Positions 11,808-22,517 of a DNA stretch of 64,000 nt are shown piece after piece (the first letter of the stretch is position 1; every line of letters begins with the position of its first letter). The notes below the pieces were generated by a model. That model was not told the origin of the DNA. It saw nothing but the letters and a program-made list of their open reading frames with translations, and made no database searches. This stretch comes from Propionibacteriaceae bacterium (GTDB lineage Bacteria > Actinomycetota > Actinomycetes > Propionibacteriales > Propionibacteriaceae). The position numbers and the translations under genes are program-made. The stretch is from positions 62,001 through 126,000 of the forward strand of contig JAISCA010000051.1 of NCBI GenBank assembly GCA_031265875.1, given 5' to 3'.

Positions 11808-11837
11808 TACACCGTTCTAGACAAGCCAAGATGACGC

Positions 11838-11876
11838 AGGACAGGGCCCGCCCCCTTGAAGGGCGGACCCTGTCCT
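11838..11876 (-). terminator. Hairpin terminator after groES-groEL
   Basis: A 16-bp stem (11838-11853 / 11861-11876) with one mismatch and a 7-nt loop, lying about 50 bp past the groEL stop on the minus strand. No strong T tract follows, but the stem is long and GC-rich. Confidence 0.65.
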
Positions 11877-11928
11877 CTTCGTCCATTCCCCGTTGGCTCA
11901 TCGCCGACTGACGACGAGCTAGCTGGGG

Positions 11929-13840
<1,912 letters not shown>

Positions 13841-13932
13841 GTCAAGACCCCTTTCGCGTGCGTGTGGCCCGTGGCCACAGAGTTTCGTCTGGAGAACACG
13901 GCCGCTCTGTCGTCGCGGTGCCATCGCAGCCG

Positions 13933-13959
13933 TTGGCACACTCAAGGTGAGAGTGCTAA
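13933..13959 (-). promoter_or_regulatory. CIRCE operator, promoter-proximal copy (HrcA site)
   Basis: TTGGCACAC-N9-GAGTGCTAA: one perfect and one degenerate arm (two mismatches) against the CIRCE consensus TTAGCACTC-N9-GAGTGCTAA. It lies just downstream of the -10 of groES-groEL, over the expected transcription start. Confidence 0.85.
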
Positions 13960-13964
13960 AGCAG

Positions 13965-13993
13965 AATCTATACCCCGTTTAGCACTCGATCAA
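13965..13993 (-). promoter_or_regulatory. groES-groEL promoter
   Basis: On the minus strand: TTGATC (13993-13988), a 17-nt spacer, then TAGATT (13970-13965). The -35 lies within the upstream CIRCE and the -10 lies between the two CIRCE copies, an arrangement that suits repression by HrcA. Confidence 0.65.
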
Positions 13994-14005
13994 GCCGAGT
14001 GCTAG
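13979..14005 (-). promoter_or_regulatory. CIRCE operator, upstream copy (HrcA site)
   Basis: TTAGCACTC-N9-GAGTGCTAG, matching the consensus except at the final base. It covers the -35 region of the groES-groEL promoter. Confidence 0.92.
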
Positions 14006-14012
14006 TAGCCCT

Positions 14013-14055
14013 GAAAAGTGCCCTCCCTCCGCTACGCTCCGGTCCGGTACTTTTC
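14013..14055. repeat. 43-bp hairpin repeat, copy 1
   Basis: Starts GAAAAGTGCC and ends GGTACTTTTC, so the two ends can pair; the core is CTCCGCTACGCTCCGG. A near-identical copy lies 65 bp away (14078-14120, two differences). It sits after the methyltransferase gene and upstream of groES and may act as a transcript end. Similar CGCTACGCTCCGG cores look like dispersed intergenic repeats, but that needs the whole genome. Confidence 0.75.
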
Positions 14056-14077
14056 TTAGGACCCCGAGACCCACCCC

Positions 14078-14120
14078 AAAAAGTGTCCTCCCTCCGCTAC
14101 GCTCCGGTCCGGTACTTTTC
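14078..14120. repeat. 43-bp hairpin repeat, copy 2
   Basis: Second copy of the repeat at 14013-14055, in the same orientation and with the same self-complementary ends. The similarity continues about 14 nt further (GGACCCCGAGA) after a one-base shift. Confidence 0.75.
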
Positions 14121-14221
14121 GGGGACCCCGAGAGAGAAACCGACATCCGGATCATGCGTCGAAGTCTCAGACGCCTAGAAGCCCTAAAGGGTCGACCCAC
14201 CGACTCGGCCCGCCGACGACC

Positions 14222-15403
14222 TCAGTCGCGCCGCGTCACCAGCGCCAGCGGACCGCTCGGGCTGGGAGCGCAGATCAGACTGGCTTGAGCCGACCCTTTC
14301 AACTTGAGTTGCTTACGCCACTGGGCTGGGTCGAGGTCGAGGCCGCGCTGCTTGATCTCCAGAGCGCCGACGCCGGCCGCCGCCGCCCAGGCCCGCACCT
14401 GCTTAGTCCGAGCCGGTAACACCTCCAGGATCTCGAAGCGGGTGGCGAAAGGGCTCCGGCGGTCGGCCGAGCCGGTCAAATAGGCGATCTGGTCGGCCAC
14501 CGGATGGGCCTCCAATGACTCGGCCACGGCCCCCAACGCCCCGGATCGGATGACGGCCGGGTCGGGCTCCCACAGCCAGCGGCCCAAGGGGCCGGCCGGC
14601 GGCGTCGGCGGCCCAGCGGCGACGGTCTCGCCCTGGGGCAGCCGGACGGCCAGACGCCGGTCGACCGGCCAGTCCGGCCCCCGCCACAACCCGGTCTCGA
14701 CCAGGTCGCCGTCGTGCGAGACCCAGACGGCCTGAACTCCGGCTGGCAAGAGCCGGTGAGGCAGGCCGGGGGCCAGCTTGTAGACGACCGGGCCGGTCGC
14801 CTGGTCGAGCCAGGCGGCCAGCTGGGCCCAGGACGGGGACAGGTCGGCCACCTCCCAGCTGCGGCCCCGGGCCGTCCGGCGGCTGGGGTCGCAGAACAGG
14901 GCCTGATCGGGCCGAGCGCATAGTTCGGCCGGATCGACCAGGGTCTCGGCCGAGCCGGTCAGCACCGTCGCCCCCGGCCCCAGGTTGGCTTGGGCCAGCA
15001 CGGCCGTGACCGGGTCCCGCTCGATGGCGCGCACGGTCAGACCGGCTTCGAGACCGGCCAGGGCGTCGATGCCCAGGCCGGCGGCGGCCTCGGTCAGTTC
15101 GACTGCTCCGGCCCGTCGCAGGCGGTCGGCCCGCCACCTAGCCACCGCCCAGCGGGTGGCCTGCTCCAGGCCATCGCGGGTGAAGAAGAGGCGCTCGGCC
15201 GACTCTCCCAGTTTGGCGTGGGCCCGGCTTCTCAGGGCGACCTGGTCGAGCACGGCCGCCGCCTGGTCGCCGCTCAGATCGCGGCGCAGCCGGGTGGCGG
15301 CGGCCAGCGACGAGGGATCGGCCTCCTGAGCGGCCCGCTCCAGATGGGGACGGGCGGCTTCAGAGACCAGCCAACGGGCCAAGGCGACATCCACGCCGTA
15401 CAC
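14222..15403 (-). CDS. Class I SAM-dependent methyltransferase with THUMP-like C-terminal domain
   Basis: 393 residues. The methyltransferase core shows the SAM-binding region (GLGIDALAGLEAGLTVRAIE then DP) and a catalytic-type FCDPSRR segment resembling the DPP(R)R motif of base methyltransferases. The C-terminal part (GVGALEIKQRGLDLDPAQWR) matches the Thump_like domain seen in this actinobacterial family. The substrate is probably RNA, but not established. The start is GTG at 15403 or 15394; the latter has TAGCGT seven bases upstream, a leaderless arrangement seen elsewhere in the window. Confidence 0.8.
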   Translation of the reverse strand: MYGVDVALARWLVSEAARPHLERAAQEADPSSLAAATRLRRDLSGDQAAAVLDQVALRSRAHAKLGESAERLFFTRDGLEQATRWAVARWRADRLRRAGAVELTEAAAGLGIDALAGLEAGLTVRAIERDPVTAVLAQANLGPGATVLTGSAETLVDPAELCARPDQALFCDPSRRTARGRSWEVADLSPSWAQLAAWLDQATGPVVYKLAPGLPHRLLPAGVQAVWVSHDGDLVETGLWRGPDWPVDRRLAVRLPQGETVAAGPPTPPAGPLGRWLWEPDPAVIRSGALGAVAESLEAHPVADQIAYLTGSADRRSPFATRFEILEVLPARTKQVRAWAAAAGVGALEIKQRGLDLDPAQWRKQLKLKGSAQASLICAPSPSGPLALVTRRD

Positions 15404-15475
15404 GCTAGTCGGACCAGAGAGGGTCCGGCTCCGGCCGGGCCCGAACGGACGCCCACCGGCGCCGTGGCCCCGCGC

Positions 15476-15979
15476 TCAGGCCGGGGTCAGATCGACCTCC
15501 CAGCCGACCGGTTGACCGTTGTCGTAGGGCAGCACGCCGTGGAAGCTGGACACCGTCGGGTCGAAGACCAAGGGCAGGAAATGGCGGTCGCCCGGCCACA
15601 TCGGCAGGTTCGAGCCGAGCAGCCGGTCCAATGCGATCCATTCCAAGCGGCCCTCGGCCGACTGCTCCAAGAGCTGTCCGGTCCAGGCGTCGACCCGGAA
15701 GACGAAGCCGAACCAGCTCTCTTGGTCGGAGCCGAAGCCGGGCCAGGAGACGGTGCCGCGCAGACTGTAGACGGTGGCGGTCAGGCCGGTCTCCTCGGTG
15801 AATTCGCGCCGCATCCCGGCCACCACGTTCTCGCCCGGCTCCAATTTACCGCCCACGCCGTTGTACTTCGACCGCGCGGTGGCGCCTGAGGCGGCGTCCT
15901 TGTAGATCGTCAAGACCCGCTGGCGGTCGGCGTCGAAGGCGTAGGCCAAGGTGGCCAGGACCGGTCGGTAGACGCTCAC
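15476..15979 (-). CDS. NUDIX hydrolase (MutT-like)
   Basis: 167 residues. The Nudix box reads [24 protein letters not shown], matching GX5EX7REUXEEXGU. It probably hydrolyses an oxidised or non-canonical nucleoside diphosphate derivative; substrate unknown. The start is the GTG at 15979, whose bases overlap the TGA of tsaD (GTGA), so translation is coupled. It is the last gene of the tsaE-tsaB-rimI-tsaD cluster. The longer upstream reading lies inside tsaD and is not credible. Confidence 0.9.
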   Translation of the reverse strand: MSVYRPVLATLAYAFDADRQRVLTIYKDAASGATARSKYNGVGGKLEPGENVVAGMRREFTEETGLTATVYSLRGTVSWPGFGSDQESWFGFVFRVDAWTGQLLEQSAEGRLEWIALDRLLGSNLPMWPGDRHFLPLVFDPTVSSFHGVLPYDNGQPVGWEVDLTPA

Positions 15980-17019
15980 AGCGACACCACCTCGACCGGC
16001 AAGCCCGGGTCGGCCGAGATGTCGAGGGCGGAGGGCGCGACGCCGGCCCGGACCAGTTCGACTCCGACCGCCGCGATCATGGCCCCGTTGTCGGTGCACA
16101 GATCCGGCCGGGGCCGGCGCAGATTCACCCCGACCTCCTGACAACGGCTGGCCAAGAGCTGGCGCAGCCTGGAGTTGGCCGCCACCCCACCGCCGAGCAG
16201 CAACTCGGTCAGGCCGAAAGTCTGGCAGGCGTCGATCGCCTTGGTCGACAGGACATCGGCCACGGCCTCCTGGAAGCTGGCCGCCACATCGTCCAGCGGC
16301 ACCGCCAGGCCGTCCCGCCGACGCAGCTCGACCCAGCGGGCCACGGCCGTCTTCAGCCCGGAGAAGGAGAAATCGAAACGGTGGCGTTCCAGGTCATGGC
16401 GGGCGGTCAGACCACGGGGGAAGCGGATGGCGGTGGGGTCGCCTAGCTGGGCTCGGGCGTCGATCACAGGACCGCCCGGATAGGGCAGGCCGAGCAGACG
16501 GGCCACTTTGTCGTAGGCCTCGCCGGCGGCGTCGTCGATGGTGCCGCCGATCTGGCGGACCGAACGGGCCAGGTCGTCGACCCTCAGAATCGAGCTGTGC
16601 CCGCCGGAGACCAGCAGGGCCAAAGCCGGCTGGGGCAAAGGCCCGTGGTCGAGCAGGTCGACGCCGACGTGCCCGATCAGGTGGTTGACGCCGTAGAGAG
16701 GCTTGTGCAGGGTCAGAGCCAAGGTCTTGGCGGCGGACAGGCCGACCACCAACGCCCCCATCAGACCAGGGCCGGCGGTGACGGCGATGGCGTCGATCTC
16801 GGACCAGTCCAACTCGGCCTTCTCGATGGCCCTGGCCAAGGTCGGAGCCAGGGCCTGGAGATGGGCCCGAGAGGCGACCTCGGGCACCACCCCGCCGAAG
16901 CGGACGTGCTCGGCCACCGAACTGGCCACCTCGTTGGCCAATAGCCGATGGCCCCGCACCAGCGCCACGCCGGTCTCGTCACAACTGGTCTCGATGCCTA
17001 GCACGACTGGCTCAGACAT
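15976..17019 (-). CDS. tsaD: tRNA N6-adenosine threonylcarbamoyltransferase TsaD
   Basis: Transfers threonylcarbamoyl from TC-AMP to A37 of ANN-decoding tRNAs, working with TsaB and TsaE. 347 residues, typical for the Kae1/YgjD family. Visible are [13 protein letters not shown] at the N terminus, the metal-binding region [12 protein letters not shown], a second His cluster GVNHLIGHV, the nucleotide-binding SGGHSS and [11 protein letters not shown] near the C-terminal third. It overlaps rimI by 8 bp and the NUDIX gene by 4 bp in one operon. Confidence 0.97.
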   Translation of the reverse strand: MSEPVVLGIETSCDETGVALVRGHRLLANEVASSVAEHVRFGGVVPEVASRAHLQALAPTLARAIEKAELDWSEIDAIAVTAGPGLMGALVVGLSAAKTLALTLHKPLYGVNHLIGHVGVDLLDHGPLPQPALALLVSGGHSSILRVDDLARSVRQIGGTIDDAAGEAYDKVARLLGLPYPGGPVIDARAQLGDPTAIRFPRGLTARHDLERHRFDFSFSGLKTAVARWVELRRRDGLAVPLDDVAASFQEAVADVLSTKAIDACQTFGLTELLLGGGVAANSRLRQLLASRCQEVGVNLRRPRPDLCTDNGAMIAAVGVELVRAGVAPSALDISADPGLPVEVVSL

Positions 17020-17527
17020 GGCCGTCCCCTAGTGCCCCGGGCACGGCCCGGCGCATGACGATGGCGTGCTGACCAGGGGTGTAGTAGTCGCGCCGCCGGT
17101 CGATGACGCTGAAATTTAAGTCCAGGTAGAGCCGGCTGGCCGGCTGATTGTCCTCGGCCACCTCCAGGAAAGCGACCTCGGCCCCGGCCTGGGCGGCCCA
17201 CTCCAGGCCGGCTTCGACCAGGCGGCGGCCCCAGCCTCGACGGCGCTGGGCCGGGTCGACCACCAGGCGTAACAACTCGGCCACCTCGGCCACCACCGAC
17301 CAAGCGGTCGCTCCGACCGGCTGGCCGGCGGCGTCCCGGCCCACCAAGACGATGTGCCCCAAGCGGCCGATCTCCTCCGCCCAAGCCGTCGGCGACCACA
17401 ATCGACCGCTGAAACCAGCCCGTTCCAAGGTCATGATCTGGGCTAAGTCGCCGGGTCTAGCCGGCTCCACCCGGACGGCCCCGAGCTCAGTCGGCGGCAT
17501 CAGGTCCGCCCCCACTCGGTCGGTCAT
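17012..17527 (-). CDS. rimI: Ribosomal-protein-alanine N-acetyltransferase RimI-like (GNAT)
   Basis: 171 residues with a GNAT fold. The acetyl-CoA-binding motif A is [23 protein letters not shown], and the following segment is [24 protein letters not shown]. Its place between tsaB and tsaD is the usual bacterial location of rimI, which acetylates ribosomal protein S18. It overlaps tsaB by 4 bp (ATGA) and tsaD by 8 bp. The target is inferred from context. Confidence 0.9.
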   Translation of the reverse strand: MTDRVGADLMPPTELGAVRVEPARPGDLAQIMTLERAGFSGRLWSPTAWAEEIGRLGHIVLVGRDAAGQPVGATAWSVVAEVAELLRLVVDPAQRRRGWGRRLVEAGLEWAAQAGAEVAFLEVAEDNQPASRLYLDLNFSVIDRRRDYYTPGQHAIVMRRAVPGALGDGHV

Positions 17528-18360
17528 GGCGCTGGCCTCGCTCCCGGGGACGGACTGGTCCCCGGCTCAGTCTTGAGTCCGCTCGGGGTCGGCTGACGGG
17601 TCGAGCCGAGCCAGGGTTCCTGGGGCGGGCGACCAGTTTCAGGTCGGGGACCGGGCAGGGCCGACTTACGGGGACCCGGCACGGTGGCGTCCGGCCGCCG
17701 CAGGTAGAGCGGCTCCGGGCCGGCCTCGGGCAGGTCCAGCCGACAGGCCGCCATCAAGCCGGCGTCGACCCGCACCAGGTCGCCGACCGCAGCCAGGTCG
17801 AGATCCGTACCAGTGGTCGCGCCAACGGCCAGACGCCGGGCCCAGCCAGCTTCCAAACCGGCCCCGGCGGTGGGATAGAGCAAGGCGCCAGGACCGATCA
17901 GGGGCAAGTCGGGCAGGTCGGCCGGGGCCGACACCTGAGGATCGCCCAACCGGGCGCCGGCGGCGTCGTAAACGGCCCAGTAGAGCTCCCGCCGGCGGGC
18001 GTCCAAGGCGGCCACGAACCGGCTCGGGCCACCGCCCCGGCGGGACTGGGCCAGGGCCAAGACGTCCAGACTGCAGACCGATCGGACCGGCCGGCCGCTG
18101 ACCGCCGCCCAGGTCTGGGCCGCCGCCACGCCGACGCGCAGACCGGTGAAGGGACCCGGGCCCAGCCCGACCACCAACTCGTCCACCTGGGCCAGGCTGA
18201 GATCGGCACGTTCCAAGACTTGGGCCATCAGGGGGGCCAGGCTCTCGACGTGACGGCGCGAGTCGTCCAGCCAAGCCCGGCTCAGGACGTGACCGCCCCG
18301 GGCCAAACCGACGCTGACGCCCCAAGCGGTGTCCAGGCCCAATACGACCAGCTCAGCCAC
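17524..18360 (-). CDS. tsaB: t6A biosynthesis scaffold protein TsaB
   Basis: Partner of TsaD in tRNA t6A37 formation; same ASKHA-like fold but without catalytic residues. It starts VVLGLDTAWGVSVGLARGG and contains VVGLGPGPFTGLRVGVAAAQTWA, the conserved TsaB signature. At 278 residues it is longer than usual: the last 50 or so residues are a Pro-rich, probably disordered tail. It overlaps tsaE by 8 bp and rimI by 4 bp. Confidence 0.93.
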   Translation of the reverse strand: MAELVVLGLDTAWGVSVGLARGGHVLSRAWLDDSRRHVESLAPLMAQVLERADLSLAQVDELVVGLGPGPFTGLRVGVAAAQTWAAVSGRPVRSVCSLDVLALAQSRRGGGPSRFVAALDARRRELYWAVYDAAGARLGDPQVSAPADLPDLPLIGPGALLYPTAGAGLEAGWARRLAVGATTGTDLDLAAVGDLVRVDAGLMAACRLDLPEAGPEPLYLRRPDATVPGPRKSALPGPRPETGRPPQEPWLGSTRQPTPSGLKTEPGTSPSPGARPAP

Positions 18361-18913
18361 AGCTGGCCTCCCGGGCCGACACGGGATCGGTCAAAGCCGA
18401 CCAATCGACATCCCGCCAGCGGCGGCCGACCGGCCGTAACTGGACCAGGCGGGTGTCGTCCGTCGGATCGTCGGCCCGCTCGATCACCACTTCCAGGCGG
18501 TCATCGGACAATTGCTCGGCCAAGCCGGCCCCCCATTCGATCAGGGTGACCGAGTCGGCCAGAGCGCTGTCCAAGTCGAGATCGTCGATCTCGGCCGGAC
18601 CGCCCAGACGATAGGCGTCGACGTGGACCAAGGCTGGCCCGCCGATCAGAGAGGGATGGACCCGGACCAGCACGAAGGTGGGCGAGATGACTGGGCCCTG
18701 GACCTGAAGACCGGCTCCGACGCCCCGCGCCAGCACGGTCTTGCCCGCCCCCAAGGGTCCGCTCAAGATGACCAGGTCACCGGCCTGCAGCGGGCCGGCC
18801 AGGCGCTCCCCCAATATCTCCATGGCGGCGGCTGTGGGCACTTCGAGGACGCCGCCGACCGCCTCCGCGCCAGGTTCGACCAGGCGAGGGGCCGGGCCGG
18901 TTGGGCTGGGCAT
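18353..18913 (-). CDS. tsaE: t6A biosynthesis ATPase TsaE
   Basis: ATPase of the threonylcarbamoyl-transfer complex. 186 residues; Walker A GPLGAGKTVLARG, then the TsaE signature SPTFVLV and VHVDAYRLGGPAEIDDLDLD, and VTLIEWGAGL. The N-terminal 30 residues are a non-conserved extension. The ATG at 18913 has AAGGAG ten bases upstream. First gene of the five-gene t6A/rimI/NUDIX operon. Confidence 0.95.
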   Translation of the reverse strand: MPSPTGPAPRLVEPGAEAVGGVLEVPTAAAMEILGERLAGPLQAGDLVILSGPLGAGKTVLARGVGAGLQVQGPVISPTFVLVRVHPSLIGGPALVHVDAYRLGGPAEIDDLDLDSALADSVTLIEWGAGLAEQLSDDRLEVVIERADDPTDDTRLVQLRPVGRRWRDVDWSALTDPVSAREASCG

Positions 18914-19181
18914 GACGATCGGGCTCCTTCCGGCGGTCCCGGCCGACCGCCCAGGTCAGACTACACGGCCGATCCAGCGGGCCAAGCGCCTTTCCGACCC
19001 CGTCCAACCGGGTCGGAGAACGGCTCTGGAGCGCCGCCAGCGAATGTCCTCTGACGCGCGCGCCGCCCCGCTGGTGAGCGGCCCCTATGCGACCAGTCGG
19101 CCCGCTGGCGCCCTTCGACGCGCGCGTCGCCTAGCCCGGCCGGGTCGGGGAGCGGCCGGTGGAGCGATTCCGGTCCGGCCG

Positions 19182-19187
19182 TAGACT
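19182..19187 (+). promoter_or_regulatory. -10 box (leaderless) for the GT4 gene
   Basis: TAGACT, 6 nt before the GTG at 19194. No ribosome site fits between. Confidence 0.5.
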
Positions 19188-19193
19188 GGCCCG

Positions 19194-20333
19194 GTGCGCG
19201 TGGCCATCGTGACCGAGAGTTTCTTGCCCCAGGTCAACGGGGTCGTCAACTCAGTCCTGAGGCTGGCCCAGCATCTCAGCCAGCACGATCATGAGGCCAT
19301 CATCGTGGCCCCCGACGACGACCAGGTGCCGGCCCAGTACGCCGGTTTCGACGTCATCACACTCGGTTCGGTGGCCTTCCCCCTCTACACCGATGTCAAA
19401 TTAGGATTGACTCCCAGCTTCGTGATCGAGCGGCTGTTGGCTGACTGGGCCCCCGACGTGGTCCACGTCGCCGCGCCCTTCATCGTGGGCTACAACGCCC
19501 TGTTGGCGGCGGCCCGCCTGTCCTTGCCCACGGTCGCCATCTATCAAACCGACGTGCCCAGCTTCGCCGGCCGTTACGGGCTGGGTTTCTTGGAGGCCTT
19601 GGCCTGGCACCGGGTGCGCGACATCCACTCCCTGGCCACCTTGACCCTGGCCCCCTCGACCCAAGCCCGCGACCAGCTGATCGCCCACGGGGTGCCCCGG
19701 GTGGCGATCTGGGGCCGGGGCGTCGACACCGACCTCTTCGACCCGGCCCGCCGCCGCGACGACCGGCACGATGACTGGGCCCCCCAGGGCCAAAGTCTGA
19801 TCGGCTACATGGGCCGCCTGGCCCCGGAGAAACAGGTCTCAGATCTGACCGTCCTGGCCGACCTGCCCCACACCCGTCTGGTCGTGATCGGCGACGGCCC
19901 CTCCCAAGAGGCGCTAAGGGCCCAATTGCCCGACGCCGTCTTCCTGGGCAAATTGTCCGGCCTGGACCTGGCCGAGGCCGTCGCCAGCTTGGACCTATTC
20001 GTCCACCCGGGCGAGCTGGAGACCTTCGGCCAAGCCATCCAAGAGGCTCTGGCCTCGGGCCTGCCGGTGCTGGCCCCGGCCCGCGGCGGTCCACTCGACC
20101 TGATCCAGCCCGGCCGCAACGGCTACCTCTACCCACCCGGCGAACTCGACCAGCTCCGTCAGCGGGCGGCCGAACTGGTGGGGGACCCGGTCCGCCGCCA
20201 AGCCTTCGCCCAAGCCGCCCGGGCCAGCGTGACCCAACGCACCTGGCCCCACCTGTGCGACCAACTGCTGGAGCACTACCGCTCGGTCATGCGCCCCTGG
20301 GCCGACGGCGAACTGGTGCCCGACCCCCGCTGA
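19194..20333 (+). CDS. GT4 glycosyltransferase, MgtA/alpha-mannosyltransferase-like
   Basis: 379-residue GT-B enzyme. The N terminus MRVAIVTESFLPQVNGVVNS is typical of GDP-mannose-dependent alpha-mannosyltransferases of the MgtA/PimB group. The acceptor side includes YQTDVPSFAGRYGL, and the donor side has the EX7E motif in GELETFGQAIQEALASG (about 265-280). It probably mannosylates a glycolipid or lipomannan precursor at the cytoplasmic membrane; the exact acceptor cannot be told from sequence. It stands alone with its own leaderless promoter. Confidence 0.85.
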   Translation: MRVAIVTESFLPQVNGVVNSVLRLAQHLSQHDHEAIIVAPDDDQVPAQYAGFDVITLGSVAFPLYTDVKLGLTPSFVIERLLADWAPDVVHVAAPFIVGYNALLAAARLSLPTVAIYQTDVPSFAGRYGLGFLEALAWHRVRDIHSLATLTLAPSTQARDQLIAHGVPRVAIWGRGVDTDLFDPARRRDDRHDDWAPQGQSLIGYMGRLAPEKQVSDLTVLADLPHTRLVVIGDGPSQEALRAQLPDAVFLGKLSGLDLAEAVASLDLFVHPGELETFGQAIQEALASGLPVLAPARGGPLDLIQPGRNGYLYPPGELDQLRQRAAELVGDPVRRQAFAQAARASVTQRTWPHLCDQLLEHYRSVMRPWADGELVPDPR

Positions 20334-20345
20334 CCCCGTTCGCCC

Positions 20346-20362
20346 CCACGCTGAGAGCGTGG
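20346..20362 (+). terminator. Short hairpin after the GT4 gene
   Basis: A perfect 7-bp stem CCACGCT / AGCGTGG with a 3-nt loop, 13 nt after the stop. There is no T tract, so termination is tentative. Confidence 0.35.
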
Positions 20363-20498
20363 TCGGAACCCCGATCTCGTGTGATGCCCCTCGCCGAGCG
20401 ACCGGCGATAGGGGCGCGAACGAGCACTTACAACCACTTCCCCGGCGTGTCGGATGTCGTAAGCCCCCTGTCGGCGCCGGCGACGGCCGCGATCGCGC

Positions 20499-22517
20499 TC
20501 ACGTTACGGCGGAGCCGGCTTCGCCCTCGGCTTGGCGGGCCAGCAGGCGGGCGAAGACGCCAGCCTGAGCCGCCAGCTCGTCGAAACGGCCCTGCTCGAC
20601 CACTCGGCCGGCCTCCAGCACCACGATCCAATCGGCTTGCCGCAAGGTGCTGAGGCGGTGGGCGATGGCGATCACAGTCCGGCCCCGGGTGGCCTCGGCC
20701 ACCCCGGCTAGGACCCGCTCCTCACTGTCCCGGTCGAGTTGGGAGGTGATCTCGTCCAAGACCAGGATGTCCGGTTCGGCCAGCAGGCCGCGGGCCAGGG
20801 CCAGGCGCTGGCGCTGGCCGCCGGACAGCCGCTCGCCCATCTCCCCCACCGGGGTGTCCAGCCCCTGGGGGGAGTCCTCGACCAATCCGGTCAGATCGCT
20901 GAGGGCCAAGGCCGAGGCGATGGCCCGGTCGTCAGCTTCCGGCACGGCCAAGCGCAGATTGCCGACCACCGTGTCGTTGAAGAGATACGGCCGCTGCTCG
21001 ATCAAACCGACGCGGGCGCGCAGGAGTTCCAGGGGCCACTGCCTGAGATCGACCCCGTCGATCAGGATGGCGCCGGAATCGACGTCCCAAGCCCTGGTCA
21101 ACAGCCAGCCCAGAGTCGACTTGCCCGAGCCGGAAGCCCCCACCAAACCGGTCACGCCAGCGCCGGGGACGGTGAAGGAGACCTGACGCAAGACTGGCTC
21201 GGGTCGAGCCGAGCCGGCCTCGTCGCCCGGCGGATAGGCGAAGCTGACCTCCCGGAACTCGACCTGGCCTACGCCGATCGCCCGGCCAGTCGAAGCGGGC
21301 TGAACCAGGTCGATGCGAGACGAATCGGATTGGTCGGCTCGGGACGGGACGGATTGGACCGAGTCGGGTTGGCTGGGCGCGGGCAGCGACGAAGCGGGCT
21401 GGGGCAAGTCAGTCAGGGCCGGGTCGGGCCGGGCCGGGTCGAGCACCAGCGGTTCGGCGTCTGTCACCTCGAAGAGGCGGCGGGCGCTGGCGTAGGCCTG
21501 TTGCAGATCGGCCGCGAAGTCCTCCACCGCCAACACCGGCGTGAACCCGGCCAGGGTCAGGCCCAAGCCCAAGCCCAGGGCGGGCAACTGGCCGGGCAGG
21601 TCGAGCCGGGCGGCCAAGACAGCTAGCTGGGCCAGCGTCAGCCAAGCCATCAGCGCCACGTTGGCCCCACGCCGGAAGGCGATCCAGCGGCCCAGGCCGA
21701 TCAGACCGGCCTCGATATCGGACTCCAGCCGGCCCAGCTCGGCCAAGCGGCGGGGACCGTAACGGAAAGCCAAGACCTCGCGCACGCCCTGGACCGAGTC
21801 GGTCACATGCTGGGCCACCGCGCCCCGGCCCCGCCTCAGCCGGGCGGCGGCCCGGGCGCTCGAGCGAGAGCCGAGGGCGGGCGTCAGCAGACCGACCGCC
21901 AGCAGACCGACCGCCAGGACCAGGGCGGCCAGGGGATCGACCCAACGCGCGCAGACCGCCACGGTGGCGACCGGCACGACCACGGCCGTGACGACCGGAG
22001 CCAGAGTGTGGGCGAAGAAGACCTCGACCCGGTCGACGTCCTTGGTCACCCGGGCCAGCAGGTCACCGGTCGGCCGGCCCAAGACCCCGGCCGGGGCCTG
22101 AGGCTCCAGCCGGTCGTAGAAGTGGACCCTCAGTATGGCCAAGGCCTTGAAGGCGACGTAGTGACCGGCGAATTGCTCCAGATAACGCATCAGACCCTTG
22201 AGCAGGGCCAATCCGATCAGGCCGGCCAACAGCGGCCCCCAGGCCGGCGCCCGCCCGCTGGCCGCGCCGCCCAGGACCCAACCGCCCAGGCCGAACAAGG
22301 CGATGCCGGCGGCCAAGGCGATGGTCCGGCACAGGATCGACCAACCCAGTGGAGCCAGCACCGGCCGGGCCAGCCTGAGCAGGCGACGGCGCAGGACGGC
22401 GGGACGGTCGCCGTCGATCCCGGCGGTCGGTTGGGCTCCGAGCTGGTCCCGTGCGCCACCCGCAGGAGCGGCGGGACTACCGCCGTCCGCCCCAGCGGTC
22501 AGATAGTCGACAGACAC
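20499..22517 (-). CDS. cydC: ABC exporter subunit, CydC-like (fused membrane and ATPase domains)
   Basis: 672 residues: six-helix exporter domain (about 60-350) and a C-terminal ATPase with Walker A GASGSGKST, signature LSGGQRQRLALARG and Walker B ILVLDEITSQLD. The pairing with the upstream CydD-like gene matches CydDC, which exports cysteine/glutathione for cytochrome bd assembly. A Ser/Pro/Asp-rich linker of about 40 residues lies between the two domains and is unusual. No cydAB genes are nearby, so another heterodimeric exporter cannot be ruled out. GTG start after GGGAGG; overlaps cydD by 19 bp. Confidence 0.75.
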   Translation of the reverse strand: MSVDYLTAGADGGSPAAPAGGARDQLGAQPTAGIDGDRPAVLRRRLLRLARPVLAPLGWSILCRTIALAAGIALFGLGGWVLGGAASGRAPAWGPLLAGLIGLALLKGLMRYLEQFAGHYVAFKALAILRVHFYDRLEPQAPAGVLGRPTGDLLARVTKDVDRVEVFFAHTLAPVVTAVVVPVATVAVCARWVDPLAALVLAVGLLAVGLLTPALGSRSSARAAARLRRGRGAVAQHVTDSVQGVREVLAFRYGPRRLAELGRLESDIEAGLIGLGRWIAFRRGANVALMAWLTLAQLAVLAARLDLPGQLPALGLGLGLTLAGFTPVLAVEDFAADLQQAYASARRLFEVTDAEPLVLDPARPDPALTDLPQPASSLPAPSQPDSVQSVPSRADQSDSSRIDLVQPASTGRAIGVGQVEFREVSFAYPPGDEAGSARPEPVLRQVSFTVPGAGVTGLVGASGSGKSTLGWLLTRAWDVDSGAILIDGVDLRQWPLELLRARVGLIEQRPYLFNDTVVGNLRLAVPEADDRAIASALALSDLTGLVEDSPQGLDTPVGEMGERLSGGQRQRLALARGLLAEPDILVLDEITSQLDRDSEERVLAGVAEATRGRTVIAIAHRLSTLRQADWIVVLEAGRVVEQGRFDELAAQAGVFARLLARQAEGEAGSAVT

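Noticed and set aside
11698-11820. AT-rich direct repeats as a plasmid or phage replication iteron set
   Set aside because: No replication initiator, dnaA boxes or plasmid genes nearby; the repeats directly precede a predicted regulator gene, which is the simpler reading.
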